This document shows positions 22,262 to 35,100 of a stretch of DNA of 64,000 nt, piece by piece. The DNA comes from Oscheius tipulae (Eukaryota; Nematoda; Chromadorea; Rhabditida; Rhabditidae): NCBI GenBank assembly GCA_037178975.1, contig JASJZH010000005.1:1302001-1366000 (forward strand), given 5' to 3'. Under the pieces are notes generated by a model. It did no database searches. It was given only the letters and a program-made list of their open reading frames with translations, and had not been told where the DNA came from. How positions within the stretch are numbered: position 1 is the stretch's first letter; every line of letters begins with the position of its first letter. The translations under genes were made by a program, and so were the position numbers.

Positions 22262-25200
22262 TAATCACATTGAAAGTGCTGGAACCCTGCTCAAACATGG
22301 CGCGCCGATCGATGCAGCCACTGTGATCGGTTCTTCTCTTCACTTTGCTGCCCAAAATGGTCATGTTGAAATGGTCAAGCTTCTCCTTCAACATGGAGCT
22401 ACTATCGACAGCGAAGATAAAATTCTCTCCACTCCACTGCACTTTGCTGCTCAAGATGGACACGATCAAGTGATTGAGGTGCTTCTTGACGCCGGAGCTT
22501 TGGTTTCTTCAAAGGATATAGATGGGTGGACTCCTTTGCATTTTGCTGCTAGAGATAATCGCATTGAAATTGCCGGAACCCTGCTCAAGCATGGCGCGCC
22601 GATTGATGCCGGTACCCTTAAGAGCCATACTCCTCTTCACTTCGCTGCACAAAAAAACCATGTTGACATGGTCAAGCTACTTCTTCAATATGGAGCTATC
22701 GTCGACAGTGAAAATAACGATCACGTCACCCCGTTGCACGTCGCAACCATTCACGGACATCATCTGGTCGTGGAAATGCTCATCGAAACGGGAGCTTCGG
22801 TCACTTCAAAAGATAAAGATGAATTGACTCCTTTACATAACGCTGCCATGAGAAATTACATTGAAAGTGCTCGAACCCTGCTCAAGCATCGCGCGCCGAT
22901 TGATGCCGGTACCTTTAAGAACCATACTCCACTTTACCTTGCTGCCCAAAAAGGTCATGCTGACATGGTCAAACTTCTCCTTCAACATGGAGCTACTATC
23001 GACAGTTGCACTAATTATCTCTTAACTCCATTGCACTCTGCTGCTGCTAATGGACATCGTCTGGTCGTGGAAATGCTCATCGAAACGGGAGCTTCGGTCA
23101 CTTCCCAAGGGGACAAGGGGTGGATTCCTTTGCATTTTGCTGCTAGAGATAATCGCATTGAAATTGCCGGAACCCTGCTCAAGCATCGCGCGCCGATTGA
23201 TGCAGTCTCTGTGTCCGGGATAACTCCACTTTACCTTGCTGCCCAAAAAGGTCATGCTGACATGGTCAAACTTCTCCTTCAACATGGAGCTACTATCGAC
23301 AGTAGCACTAATAATCTCTTAACTCCATTGCACTCTGCTGCTGCTAATGGACATCGTCTGGTCGTGGAAATGCTCATCGAAACGGGAGCTTCGATCACTT
23401 CAAAGGAGAAAAATGAGTGGACTCCTTTGCATTTTGCTGCTAGAGATAATCGCATTGAAATTGCCGGAATCCTGCTCAAGCATCGCGCGCCGATTGATGC
23501 CGGTACCTTTAAGAACCATACTCCACTTTACCTTGCTGCCCAAAAAGGTCATGCTGACATGGTCAAACTTCTCCTTCAACATGGAGCTACTATCGACAGT
23601 AGCACTAATAATCTCTTAACTCCATTGCATGAAGCTGCTGCTAATGGACATCGTCTGGTCGTGGAAATGCTCATCGAAACGGGAGCTTCGGTCACTTCAA
23701 AAGGGGACAAGGGGTGGACTCCTTTGCATTTCGCTGCTAGAGAAAATTGCATAGAAATTGCCGGTACCCTGCTTCAACAAGGAGCTACTATCGACAGTTG
23801 CAGTACTATTCTCCTCACTCCCTTGCACCTTGCTGCCCAAAACGGTCATGCTGACATGGTCAAACTTCTCCTTCAACATGGAGCTACTATCGACAGTTGC
23901 ACTAATAATCTCTTAACTCCATTACATGAAGCTGCTGCTAATGGACATCGTCTGGTCGTGGAAATGCTCATCGAAACGGGAGCTTCGGTCACTTCCCAAG
24001 GGGACAAGGGGTGGATTCCTTTGCATTTTGCTGCTAGAGATAATCGCATTGAAATTGCCGGAACCCTGCTCAAGCATCGCGCGCCGATTGATGCAGTCTC
24101 TGTGTCCGGGATAACTCCACTTTACCTTGCTGCCCAAAAAGGTCATGCTGACATGGTCAAACTTCTCCTTCAACATGGAGCTACTATCGACAGTTGCACT
24201 AATAATCTCTTAACTCCATTACATGAAGCTGCTGCTAATGGACATCGTCTGGTCGTGGAAATGCTCATCGAAACGGGAGCTTCGATCACTTCAAAGGAGA
24301 AAAATGAGTGGACTCCTTTGCATTTTGCTGCTAGAGATAATCGCATTGAAATTGCCGGAACCCTGCTTCAACAAGGAGCTACTATCGACAGTTGCAGTAC
24401 TATTCTCCTCACTCCCTTGCACCTTGCTGCCCAAAACGGTCATGCTGACATGGTCAAACTTCTCCTTCAACATGGAGCTATTATCGACAGTTGCACTAAT
24501 AATCTCTTAACTCCATTGCATGAAGCTGCTGCTAATGGACATCATCTGGTCGTGGAAATGCTCATCGAAACGGGAGCTTCGGTCACTTCAAAAGGGGACA
24601 AGGGGTGGACTCCTTTGCATTTCGCTGCTAGAGAAAATTGCATAGAAATTGCCGGTACCCTGCTTCAACAAGGAGCTACTATCGACAGTTGCAGTACTAT
24701 TCTCCTCACTCCCTTGCACCTTGCTGCCCAAAACGGTCATGCTGACATGGTCAAACTTCTCCTTCAACATGGAGCTACTATCGACAGTTGCACTAATAAT
24801 CTCTTAACTCCATTACATGAAGCTGCTGCTAATGGACATCATCTGGTCGTGGAAATGCTCATCGAAACGGGAGCTTCGGTCACTTCAAAAGGGGACAAGG
24901 GGTGGACTCCTTTGCATTTCGCTGCTAGAGAAAATTGCATAGAAATTGCCGGTACCCTGCTTCAACAAGGAGCTACTATCGACAGTTGCAGTACTATTCT
25001 CCTCACTCCCTTGCACCTTGCTGCCCGAAATGGTCATGCTGACATGGTCAAACTTCTCCTTCAACATGGAGCTACTATCGACAGTTGCACTAATAATCTC
25101 TTAACTCCATTACACTTTGCTGCCCAAAACGGTCATGCTGACATGGTCAAACTTCTCCTTCAACATGGAGCTACTATCGACAGTTGCACTAATTATCTCA

Positions 25201-26861
25201 CAACTCCATTGCACGAAGCTGCTGGTAATGGACATCATCTGGTCGTGGAAATGCTCATCGAAACGGGAGCTTCGGTCACTTCAAAGGAGAAAAATGAGTG
25301 GACTCCTTTGCATTTTGCTGCTAGAGATAATCGCATTGAAGTTGCCGGTACCCTGCTTCAACAAGGAGCTACTATCGACAGTTACAGTACTATTCTCCTC
25401 ACTCCCTTGCACCTTGCTGCCCGAAATGGTCATGCTGACATGGTCAAACTTCTCCTTCAACATGGAGCTACTATCGACAGTTGCACTAATAATCTCACAA
25501 CTCCATTGCACGAAGCAGCTGCTAATGGACATCATCTGGTTGTGAAAATGCTCATCAAAGCAGGAGCTTCTGTCACTTCGAGAAATACAAATGGGTGGAC
25601 TCCTTTGCATTTTGCTGCTAGAGATAATCGCATTGAAATTGCCGGTACCCTGCTCAAGCACTGCGCGCCGATCGATGCAGTCACTGTATATGGCGGTACT
25701 CCTCTTTACCTTGCTGCCCGAAATGGTCATGTTGACATGGTGAAGCTTCTCCTTCAGCATGGAGCTATCGTCGACAGTGAAGATAAATATCTCTCCACTC
25801 CCCTGCACTTTGCTGCTCGTCAGGAAGATAATTTGACCGTACAAATGCTCATCAAAGCAGGAGCTTCTGTCACTTCGAGAAATAAAAATGGGTGGACTCC
25901 TTTGCATTTTGCTGCTAGAGATAATCGCATTGAAATTGCCGAAACCCTGCTCAAGCACGGCGCGCCGATCGATGCAGTCACTGTATATGGCGGTACTCCT
26001 CTTTACCTTGCTGCCCGAAATGGTCATGTTGACATGGTGAAGCTTCTCCTCCAGCATGGAGCTATCGTCGACAGTGATGATAAATATCTCTCCACTCCCC
26101 TGCACTTTGCTGCTCGTCAAGAAGATAATTTGACGGTGCAAATGCTCATCAAAACAGGAGCTTCTGTCACTTCGAGAAATAAAAATGGGTGGACTCCTTT
26201 ACATTTTGCTACTAGAGATAATCACATTGAATGTGTCAGGACCTTGCTTGAGCATAGCGCGCCGATCGATGCAGCCACTGTGTTCGGCAGTACTCCTCTT
26301 CATTTTGCTGCTCGGGATGGTCACGAGCTAATGGTAAAGCTTCTGCTCGACAAGAATGCTGATCTTAACGTTTGTGATTGCGACGGACAAACTCCTCTTC
26401 ATATTGCTTGCAGTGAAGGCAGGTTCGAAGTAGTCAAATTGATGCTTCAGTACAAGGCTACGATCGAAGTCACCGACCAATTTGGATTGTCTCCTTTTCA
26501 ATTAGCTTGCTGCAAAGGTGCGATCAACTGCATCACCTATCTCCTGGAACGTGGTGCTAATCCGAACACGACAGCCAATGATGGTTCGACTGCACTACAT
26601 CTTGCTGCGCATGCTAACCATGCCGATGTTGTTAAAATTCTCCTCCAAAATGGAGCCGATGTAGACCCCCGTCGTATCGATGATCAGTCAGCACTGCACA
26701 TTGCCAGTTTTAAAGGAAACGTTGAAATTGTAACTTTTCTTTTACAAGCTGGCGCCAATCCTAGTAGTGCGCACAAGAACAATAATACTCCTCTACAAAT
26801 TGCTCGAGCAAATGCTCACAACGAAGTAACCGCCATTTTAGTGGAATATGGAGCCCGTTAG
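22262..26861 (+). CDS. Ankyrin-repeat ORF, 3' part (about 46 repeats)
   Basis: One uninterrupted frame from the Helitron edge to TAG at 26859-26861. Every 33 residues repeats the ankyrin consensus TPLHxAAxxGH..VxxLLxxGA. From about 22,850 to 26,250 the repeats cycle in threes: ARDNRIEIAGTLLKHRAPID, AQKGHADMVKLLLQHGATID, AANGHRLVVEMLIETGAS. The last six repeats (from about 26,280) are diverged, such as LDKNADLNVCDCDGQ and ERGANPNTTANDGS, and the ORF ends VEYGAR. No membrane segment or catalytic domain is seen. A solenoid of this size would be a scaffold or partner-binding protein. Because the Helitron separates it from 16165-16709, the present allele is probably split, unless the Helitron is spliced out. 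Confidence 0.8.
22850..26280 (+). repeat. 297 bp tandem super-repeat (three ankyrin units per copy)
   Basis: Copies about 297 bp long are nearly identical in DNA, including silent sites; phrases such as GCTGACATGGTCAAACTTCT recur in nearly every copy. About eleven copies are present. One extra middle unit occurs near 25,100, and the last two copies (about 25,600-26,200) form their own closer pair. Confidence 0.85.
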
Positions 26862-26935
26862 ACAAACAAACATCCATTAACAGTTGCAAATAAATATGAT
26901 CATTGTGTATATCTTTATTGTTTTTCTTTGTTTTT

Positions 26936-27811
26936 CTAGAAGTTTGTCATCCAAGTTTTGAGTGCGCCGTCGGAATCGAACTGTTATCCTCCAATCTCGT
27001 TGTTGAGAGTCCGGAACAGATAATAGTCGGAAAGGGCAAGGTCCGGGCTGTATGGAGGATGGGGTAAAATCTCCCAATTCAGGTCGTGAATCTTGGAGCG
27101 AGTGAGTTTTGCAACATGGGGGCGCGCGTTGTCCATCTGCAGAATGACTTTCGACTTCAGCGGCCGTTTCTGACGAAGTGCAACGGCAACCTTTTCAAGT
27201 TGCTGGCTGTATATGGCAGCCGTAAGGTTTTTTCCAGCATCTAGCAGTTCCCAGTGCACCACTCTTTCGATATCCCAAAAAACACAGCATAATCTTCTTT
27301 TGATGGGTGTCGGGTTTCACATCAGGACTTGGTGTCTGCCCCTGACGTTTCTTTTGAAAGTTTACTTACGTTTCCAACTTCTCATCCTCCGTCACCAGGC
27401 GTGGTAAAAAGGATTTTCTCTCATACCTGGACAGGAGAGAATGGGCGACGGACATGCGCTGCCACTTCTGGGCGTCACTGAGGTCATGCGGCAACCATGT
27501 GCCCAGTTTCTTCGTAAATCTCAATTGCTTCAAATGATATTTCACTGCGGCATGACTAACAGACAGTGCCTCTGCTAATTCACGGGTAGTCTACCGATTG
27601 TTCTCGTTCACGAGCTGCAGCAGCTTCGATTCATCGAAACTTGTTGGTCGACCTGACCTTGGCTCATCTTCGTCCCCAGACCGAAAGCGATGGAACCACA
27701 ACTGGCGAGGACTGATTGAGCAAAACGAGGTGCTAACCAATAGCTCGGCCGTTGTCGAAACAAGACAAAGGACATGTTTACAAAAGCGAAAAGAATTATT
27801 TGCTAACCCAA
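26936..27811 (-). mobile_element. Mariner element copy B, 5' end intact, 3' end truncated
   Basis: Right edge (transposase 5' side) matches copy A: GCGAAAAGAATTATTTGC then TAACCCAA|TA at 27811. The left edge lacks the TTGGGTT terminus and fades near 26936. Minus-strand text gives the HTH (LWFHRFRSGDEDEPRSGRPT), then NLTAAIYSQQLEKVAVALRQ, KVILQMDNARPHVAKL and PYSPDLALSDYYLF. The segment around the first Asp is frame-broken. It retains middle sequence that copy A has lost, so the two deletions are independent. Confidence 0.82.
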
Positions 27812-27813
27812 TA

Positions 27814-30800
27814 TCAAGAAAAGGATAGGAGTCTACTCTTGTTAAAAAGTACAATTTTTTTTGACAGGCCTTTGTCGAGAGCAAAAAACCCGACAAGTTA
27901 CATGAGTTACGTTTCAACTGCACTATAAGGATGTAAACTTTTCGTTTGGCCCGATGTTTCGTCGTTGCAAATTTTAGACCATCACACGATTTCTCACCCA
28001 AAACTACACCCATTAGACCATTCCTTTCCCAAGTTAGGACAGATCAGGATGGCGCGATCTGCCACCCAGCCAGTCATCGTCGGAAGAAGGCTATCCCGCT
28101 CGGTTTCCCGTCGCGGCGAGAAGCTTTGGCCTCAAGGCCACTGGGTCAGCCAGCGGCGAGAGAACAAATTGCCACAGCTAACCAAGCCATGTTGTTTCTC
28201 GACTATCGGTCATCTTTTCCTTGTTTTGCAAGTTTTTCACACTTCCCACTTCCGAGTGGAGATTCTGGTAGTTTTTTCTATAATTTTTGGGAATGTTTTC
28301 ACAAAACTATGATGAAACTCGAGAATGATAGACCCAGGCAGAGAAAATTTTCGGTCAAAGCCTCTTGCTTGAATTGTAACTGATGCATATCACGAAACGT
28401 TACTTCTTTTGAAGCAGTTTGTTGTATTCTCATTATGTTTCAAGCTCTCTATTTATATCATTTAGTTATTCAGTATCCACTTTTTCGAGGCTGTATGAAT
28501 AGAAAAGCTACTAATACTGTATGCCTATCAAGATTTTGTACTTGGGCAATCGTTGAAACATTTCAGCAAAACTTCCAATTTCCTTATGTTTCAAAACATC
28601 ATAACACTCCCCTGAACGGCGCATTATAATCATTTATTCATCCAACAAACAAAACTTAGGAAATCTAACCTTCACATGGTATCGCTGGAACATTTTCCAC
28701 TCAAAAAAATGTCAAGTTCTCATTATGTTTCAAGCTCTCTACTTATACTGTATTATCACTTTTAGGGAAGCTGTTTCTTTAGACCCTATAGATTTCAGAA
28801 CTATCAATTGTTTGTTGCAGCACCTCATCTCGATTACAAGACCGTCAAAGTCTTTTTGCTTGAGCAACTACTGAAACATTTCTGCAAAAGAAACAGATTT
28901 TCTGTTTTAGCACCTCTAAACCCTGCCCGGAAAATCATATCATCATCACTTTTTCCCACCGCGGGCTATTCGAATTGTTCAGTCCGGCGGCCAGTTTCTT
29001 GTTGTGTGACCTTGGTGACCCAATACCCGAATTCCGCTCTCTCTCTATCTCTTCAGTCGCTACCAGTCGTTTCTTGTTGTTTTGAACTGTTTTTGGTAGT
29101 TGAAACTTTGTTGTTTCATTGTTTATCCTACTTTTTGGGTCCATGTCTACAAAATAGTGTCACATTTATAGGAAACAAGGTTTGAGAAAAGTGGGCATGC
29201 AGTGGTTTTGGGGTTTTTCATGTTTCATGTTTGAGAAAACGGGAGCGACGTACCATTGGGAATGTGCAACAGAGAAAGTACTTATACTGATAGTAAAATA
29301 TGAAGAACTTTTTTCCTTTTTTGTGGTTTCATAACGTTATGAACTGCGGCAAAAAGAAAACTGAGCCTTACCTGACTACTTTTTGAAGCACAAAACAACG
29401 GAAACGTTGTTCCGAAAAAGGAATTCTTAGAAATTTCAAAGCTTTGCTACGCAGCCAAAAGGAAAAGGCAACAGTAGCGAAATTTAGTTCTCAGTCTTCT
29501 TATACCCTTTATGAAGCCTCTTCTACCAACTTTTCTTGCATCTCATCTTACCATAACAGATAATGGTTTCTAGTAACGACGGCCCTGACAACCACAAAAC
29601 AGCTTTTGTATACTATGTTTGATACTGGGCACCTTCCACCGAACATCCACGTTTCAGTAGGAAAAGTTTGTATCGACGGTGAAACACAAAAAAAGTAACT
29701 TTTTTCCTTGAGGTTATATAACAGTTTCGAACTTGAGACAATACCAGCATCTGTGCACCAAAGAACACAATCCTCTGACAATTAAGAACTCTAAAGAATA
29801 AGTTTTGTATACTTTTACAGACAAAGGCTCAAACTCCAATATATATATTTCGCAAAGAAGCGTTTATATTGGCAGTGACACAAAGCTTAGTTTTCGCCTT
29901 TACAAAAATGTCACCTAAACAACACAAAACAAGCTCCTAACAGAGTTCGTGAAGTGCTTCGTTGTATTTTGGAAGGCCAGACATGAACACTAAAACAGTG
30001 CAGTCCACCTTGTTATAACATCTTTGAAACATTTTTGCCAAGTCTCTGAAATCCTTTACAGTACTCGTCTTATTTGGTCCGAGTAAGGCTGTCGTGATCA
30101 GTTTCTAGGGGAAACGTAGTCATAACTTAGGCTCGGTCGACGAGGTCACCTAACTACTGAAAACTGAATTCGCTCGTCCGTTCTAAGTTTTATTCTTACA
30201 GTTTATACTCTGACTGTCCTTGTACTTCGTTATAGCGGCACCGATTACTCAAATCCGTTTTTTATAGAAACTTTTCACCGATTCTATTATGTCGGTCTGT
30301 TTTAGTAGTATGCGTTGAATTCAAATATACAGGAGGGGAATAAAGTACTTAGGAGAGGCCAAGATAGGGCGGCTTTACACAAAGAGCACTGAGTTTTGGA
30401 AGTATGCATTGAATATACCCTTGCGTAGCGGGAAAAAACTAATCTTGAACGTGGGACAAAGTCTTCAAAACTTATATACAGCCTAAGTAGTTTAGGTTTT
30501 TGTGTTTTATTCCCTGATATACACTTTTCGGGTTCTTTTCCCGAAACTGCAAACAACGAAAAGTCTGGAATGCTAGAAATGAGGTTATGTTGCTATTACT
30601 ACTATGTACTGTCTCTGTCTCCCTGTCCCTTCGGGGGAAGATACGGCTATCCATCAGCCGACTGTTCACACAGAAACCGCGTATAAACTGAACGTCCGTC
30701 TATCTATCTCGGTCCGTGCCAAGCACTTTTTGGCACGGGGAAGAAGCCGTTAGGATCAAGGGTAAAGTTTCCAAAAGTTCTAGTGAGAAAACCTTCCTTG

Positions 30801-32169
30801 CTTCACTCGTACCATATAAGGAGTTAAAGATAATACTCCGTACTGCTGTCGGTCTTATGCGAGCGAACATCATTGAACTTTGTTGTAATATAATGACCCA
30901 AAAAGAAAAAATCACGTTTCATCTGTAGCGTATGACAAATCGCAAAAGTCTAAGGAAAGTAGTAGTAACAACCTTTTTCAAAAAACTTCAACCCTCTCGT
31001 ACTGCACCGGTCTTTAGGTTTCCAACTGTTTTTTTTGTTTCACCCATACCGTAAAGCGTGTTGAAAAAGAATTCAGCATGCGTCCTTTGCTATCAACGTT
31101 GTTCAAACATCATACTGTATCTATCCTACATTCTATTCCAAACTTACTGTTTCACTACTGCGATACAAAAAGAATAGGAAACAGATTCTGCTCTATCATA
31201 CTGTCTCGATCTTGAAAGCTAACCCTTTTCAAACCTATTAGTTTCACCCGTATGATATGAGAAGAACATTTTTACAACTCTCTCGTGCTGTCTTGGTGAA
31301 GAACTCCTTACATTTTCTCAAGTTTTTTTGTTTTACCCGGATGACATAGGAACATAACCATAGCTTTCAGTATTGTGATACATACAAGTGCAAATTTTTG
31401 ACAAAATTATCTTGGAAACTCTGCTTTTGACCGCCACAAAACTGTCTAGATCGCCAGTCACTTGTTAGCCAAGGCCGTTCTCCGGTGGCGATTGTCTCAA
31501 ATAGGGGAACACTTTGTTACGTAAGTGGCGAAGAAAACGTGCTGATTATTTTCTTTTCTTGCTTCACTATGATTTTTTCATGTCAACAAAATGAAAGTTG
31601 GGGTTCTTCTATTGTCTAAAGAAAAATTGTAGTCATATCTCAGTGTTGAAACGTTTTTCGGCAAATCTTTTCAAAGTTTTTGCTGTTTTTAGAGGATATT
31701 CCTTCCAGATTAGATAGATTGCTGCTATATCACACTTGTGAAACTTAACGGCACCTCTTAGCAATACACCAGCTTCTGCGCCACAACTTTTAAGCTCTGT
31801 AACCTTGTTCGAAGTTGAGGTACCCCTAAAAATTGTTGTATATCCTTACTCAGCTCAAAATTCTCTGTAAAATGGATCTTTACGAAAATATTAGACACCG
31901 GGCAGAACCTTCGTCCCTTGTGTTCAAATTGTAAGTGTCTACAATAGGCCACGCATGTACAGACACTTTAGAAAGAGAGAAATACCCCTTTTTTATCGAT
32001 ACACGAGACTGTCATTCCCACAAAAGAAGTTGCATAGATTATTCACTATCCGTCTTCCGACATCGATACTTTTTCTTTCAAATTTCCTCCATTGAACATG
32101 TCTTTCATGTTTCAACATCACTATAGCTCTTAAATTATTGCTTACATATTGCTCCCAAACAGTTTCCAG
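27814..32169. other. Spacer between ankyrin block and PAS gene, GTTTCA-motif rich
   Basis: No exon with good splice sites and protein-like text was found. A CpG-rich patch (28047-28190) has two open frames but no convincing donor. TGTTTCA/TGAAACA heptamers are frequent (28433, 28554, 28586, 28727, 28872, 30025). Two related units near 28433 and 28727 share ATGTTTCAAGCTCTCTA, and two near 28554 and 28872 share TTG.GCAA...TGAAACATTTC. Confidence 0.4.
30013..30032 (-). promoter_or_regulatory. TGTTTCA-N6-TATA composite motif
   Basis: TTATAA, six bases, TGAAACA (30025-30031), in the spacer upstream of the PAS gene. Confidence 0.5.
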
Positions 32170-35100
32170 GATGCTGACCTTGGACACATCACCTCTTACC
32201 CCGCCTATAGCTGAGGATGTCGTCCGGTCGGTTTTTGAACTTGGAGGCAACAGGCTGTCGATTTTTGAAGTCGATGGGGTCATCGACATTGTGAGGAGCA
32301 CCTTGACCAAGGGTAGGTCCAGAATTTTTTGTGGTAGTCTGCTCGTGGTTAGCCACAACCTAGCCAGGTCATAGCCACTCTTGAAAGCTTGAATTAGAAT
32401 TGTTTCAAGTTCTGTATTATAGCCAGTGCATTCACTTCAAACCAATACCAGTACCAATGATTCCTGTCTCATCTGCTGAAAAAAATAGTTTCAACTTTTT
32501 GATAATACTGACACGCATAGTTTCTCACCAATGGAATATTGATGTATTTTGGATAAGAAAAACAATGTAAAAAAAGGGAAAATTTCGCGTTAGCATCTTT
32601 TTTTTTTCAAAAAATTTATGAGCAAAAGGTACACGGGTGCCGTTTTTCGCTCAAAAAATTGTGAACAAAAGTTACTGTAAGGTTCAAAACGTAACTTTTG
32701 TTCACAATCGTCTGTGAAATGGTCATCAAATAGTCTTTAGGACACCCAAAAAGATTCGAAAGTGCCCTGTAAATGCTGTAGCATACAATTTTAGAGTTGG
32801 AAAACCTATTCGCGCCAAAAAATTTGTATGAAGGGTGGTGACTGCCCAAGTATTACCCAGTAATCTTATAAAAACACATCTTTCAGGTTCGAACCCCATC
32901 CAGGAAGAAAGCATCTCCTCTTCGTCCTCCTTCCATCCATCTTCCTCGACCTCTTTTTGGTTTCTCCTATCCTCAACGGGCTCAATCGACTACGTTTCTG
33001 AGACCTGTCTACCTCTTCTTGGATACCGACCGGTCGGTATCATAGCTAATACGAATGCTATACAAAATTTGACGTATACTTACGTTTACAAAGATAAACT
33101 ATAAGCCTACTTATAGGCTTATAGTTTATCTTTGTAAACGTGGTTTACTAGAAAACTTGAAACACAAAACACGTCATAATACGAAAAGTCTTTTGGCAAC
33201 CAAGTTCGTTTGAGCTAAGTTTTGGTAGTCAGGACGTGTAAAGCAAGAAAATATCGCAGTCAAAGCACAACCTTTAATATTATCGTAACTGTGTTACTTA
33301 CAGGGAAACTTTGACTTTCAAGTTTGTAGCTTAATGTTCTTTCAAACTATGCTCCATTGTTGTGGTAAAGGGTATGGTCAAGGAACCATTCAGGCACAAT
33401 CCTGTCAGGACAGACGCTACTGTTTATGTCAATAGGTTTTAGAGTCCAGCAAGAGGTTGTTTGGAAGCTTTATGATTCCTGCTTACATGAAAAGAGTGAA
33501 ATTTACAAAAAAGAACAACTTTTAGATTCTCAGTTTATTCCAAATATGTTTCATCGTCATGGCAAAGGGAGAGAACTTTCGAAAATTTTACTCAGTCAAG
33601 GACATGTAACGGAAAAAATGAAACATAAAAAATAAAACGTATCAGGCTTGAAAAACAAACCTGTAAGAACAGGGGGACAAGGATCACATGAGGCAGGAAA
33701 TCCTACATTTCTAGAGCGAGCTCCGTCACAAGTCGGCCTTTTCGATCGTGGCCATCCGCGATCACCATATCCTGCCCCCGATCCTTAGTGTGGGACCATG
33801 CACCTCGATGTCCTGCAGGCTACATTTGCTGAAGGAAAGTCAGGAGGCGCCTTTTGATGTAAGTTTTGTGTTTTTGTCGATAAGTAACACAGCAATCAAC
33901 GTATGGTTAGATATAGTGATTGAAGTTTAAAAAAAGAAAAGAATGAAGCATGGAACTAAGTATAACTGTCTTTTGGGCTAACGACTTTCCTTCAGCAAAT
34001 TATTTTTCTGGATTTATATACTGTTGCTGAGACATTACTAAGACAAAGAGCTTCATACTTGCTAACATTTGTCTTTCTCCACTGATCGAAACATTGAGCT
34101 CGGTAACCAAATCCAATAATGATCACTGGTTGAAACTAGATAAATTTCAAAGTTCAGGTGTGTGCTCTCACTTTTTCAAATACAGTCTTCCAGGTAACCT
34201 TCGCCAAACTATCAACAAGACAACTGAATTCGGATATTGAGAAGGGTGAGTAATAGTAGCCTAAAATAAGTAAGCATCAGTGTTCCTTAAAAATATAGAA
34301 AGTGAAACATTCTAAAATTCGATACCGAAGAGTTCCTTAACGTTGAACTGTTTTGACCCGACAGAGTACGGGTGTGAGTTTCTTAGCTTTTTCGTTTCAA
34401 TACCATGATATTATCCGAACTGTTATAGTCCGGATTTTGTTTCTCTGAACGGTTTTTATATATTTTTCTCTCGTGCACTTCAAGGAAACCACGTACGTCA
34501 GAATTTGAACTTTCTATACAAACAGTAAACCATTTGCTTCAATAGAATTCTCAAGAGAGGCAAAGAAGTATGATATCTAGCATTTTCCAAGTATTTCGGG
34601 TACGAAAACAGACCAGAATCATTATCAATTTATGTCAGTGTTGTTGTTCAAAAGACCCCCTCACCTGCACAAGTTGTCTCTCTAGCATAAACACTTCAAC
34701 TAGGGCAATGTATCCGTCTCTGTTTCTGTCTCTGTCTGTTCCAATCCTTTGATCCCTTGCAAAAAGACAGCTGTTTCAAAAAGAAACATTGACGAATGCT
34801 CGAACCCGGCGTTCTTTTTGCTTGAGACCGCCCGGCGATCAGTTGTTTACCCACCAAGAAAAAGAGAGGATTCCCCCGATTTCAATCTATAAAAATTGTC
34901 TACCTTCCATACTTTTCCTTGTGTCTAGTTCATAAAACTTTTACGATTTTTGGAAAAATACAAGAATTAGTGTATCTCTTGTAGAAGTTTATCTTCGCAA
35001 TTTTTGGAGCATCTTTTTTATGTTTCACTTGTCGTTCCGTAAACTTGAAAAAGAAATCTAAACGCCGCTTTGTTATATTGCTTTGAAGAGTGAAGTTAAA

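Noticed and set aside
25281-26141. 286-codon open frame on the minus strand
   Set aside because: It is antisense to the ankyrin super-repeat; repeated sequence keeps the opposite frame open. Several similar 60-90 codon minus frames in 22-26 kb have the same origin.
22323-26861. CRISPR-like or satellite interpretation of the regular repeats
   Set aside because: The periodicity is 99 and 297 bp in a coding frame with the ankyrin consensus, so this is a protein repeat, not spacers or satellite.
28047-28190. CpG-rich patch with two open frames after an acceptor-like GATCAG
   Set aside because: Neither frame meets a donor and the text is basic low-complexity. It could be a promoter patch; not enough for an exon.
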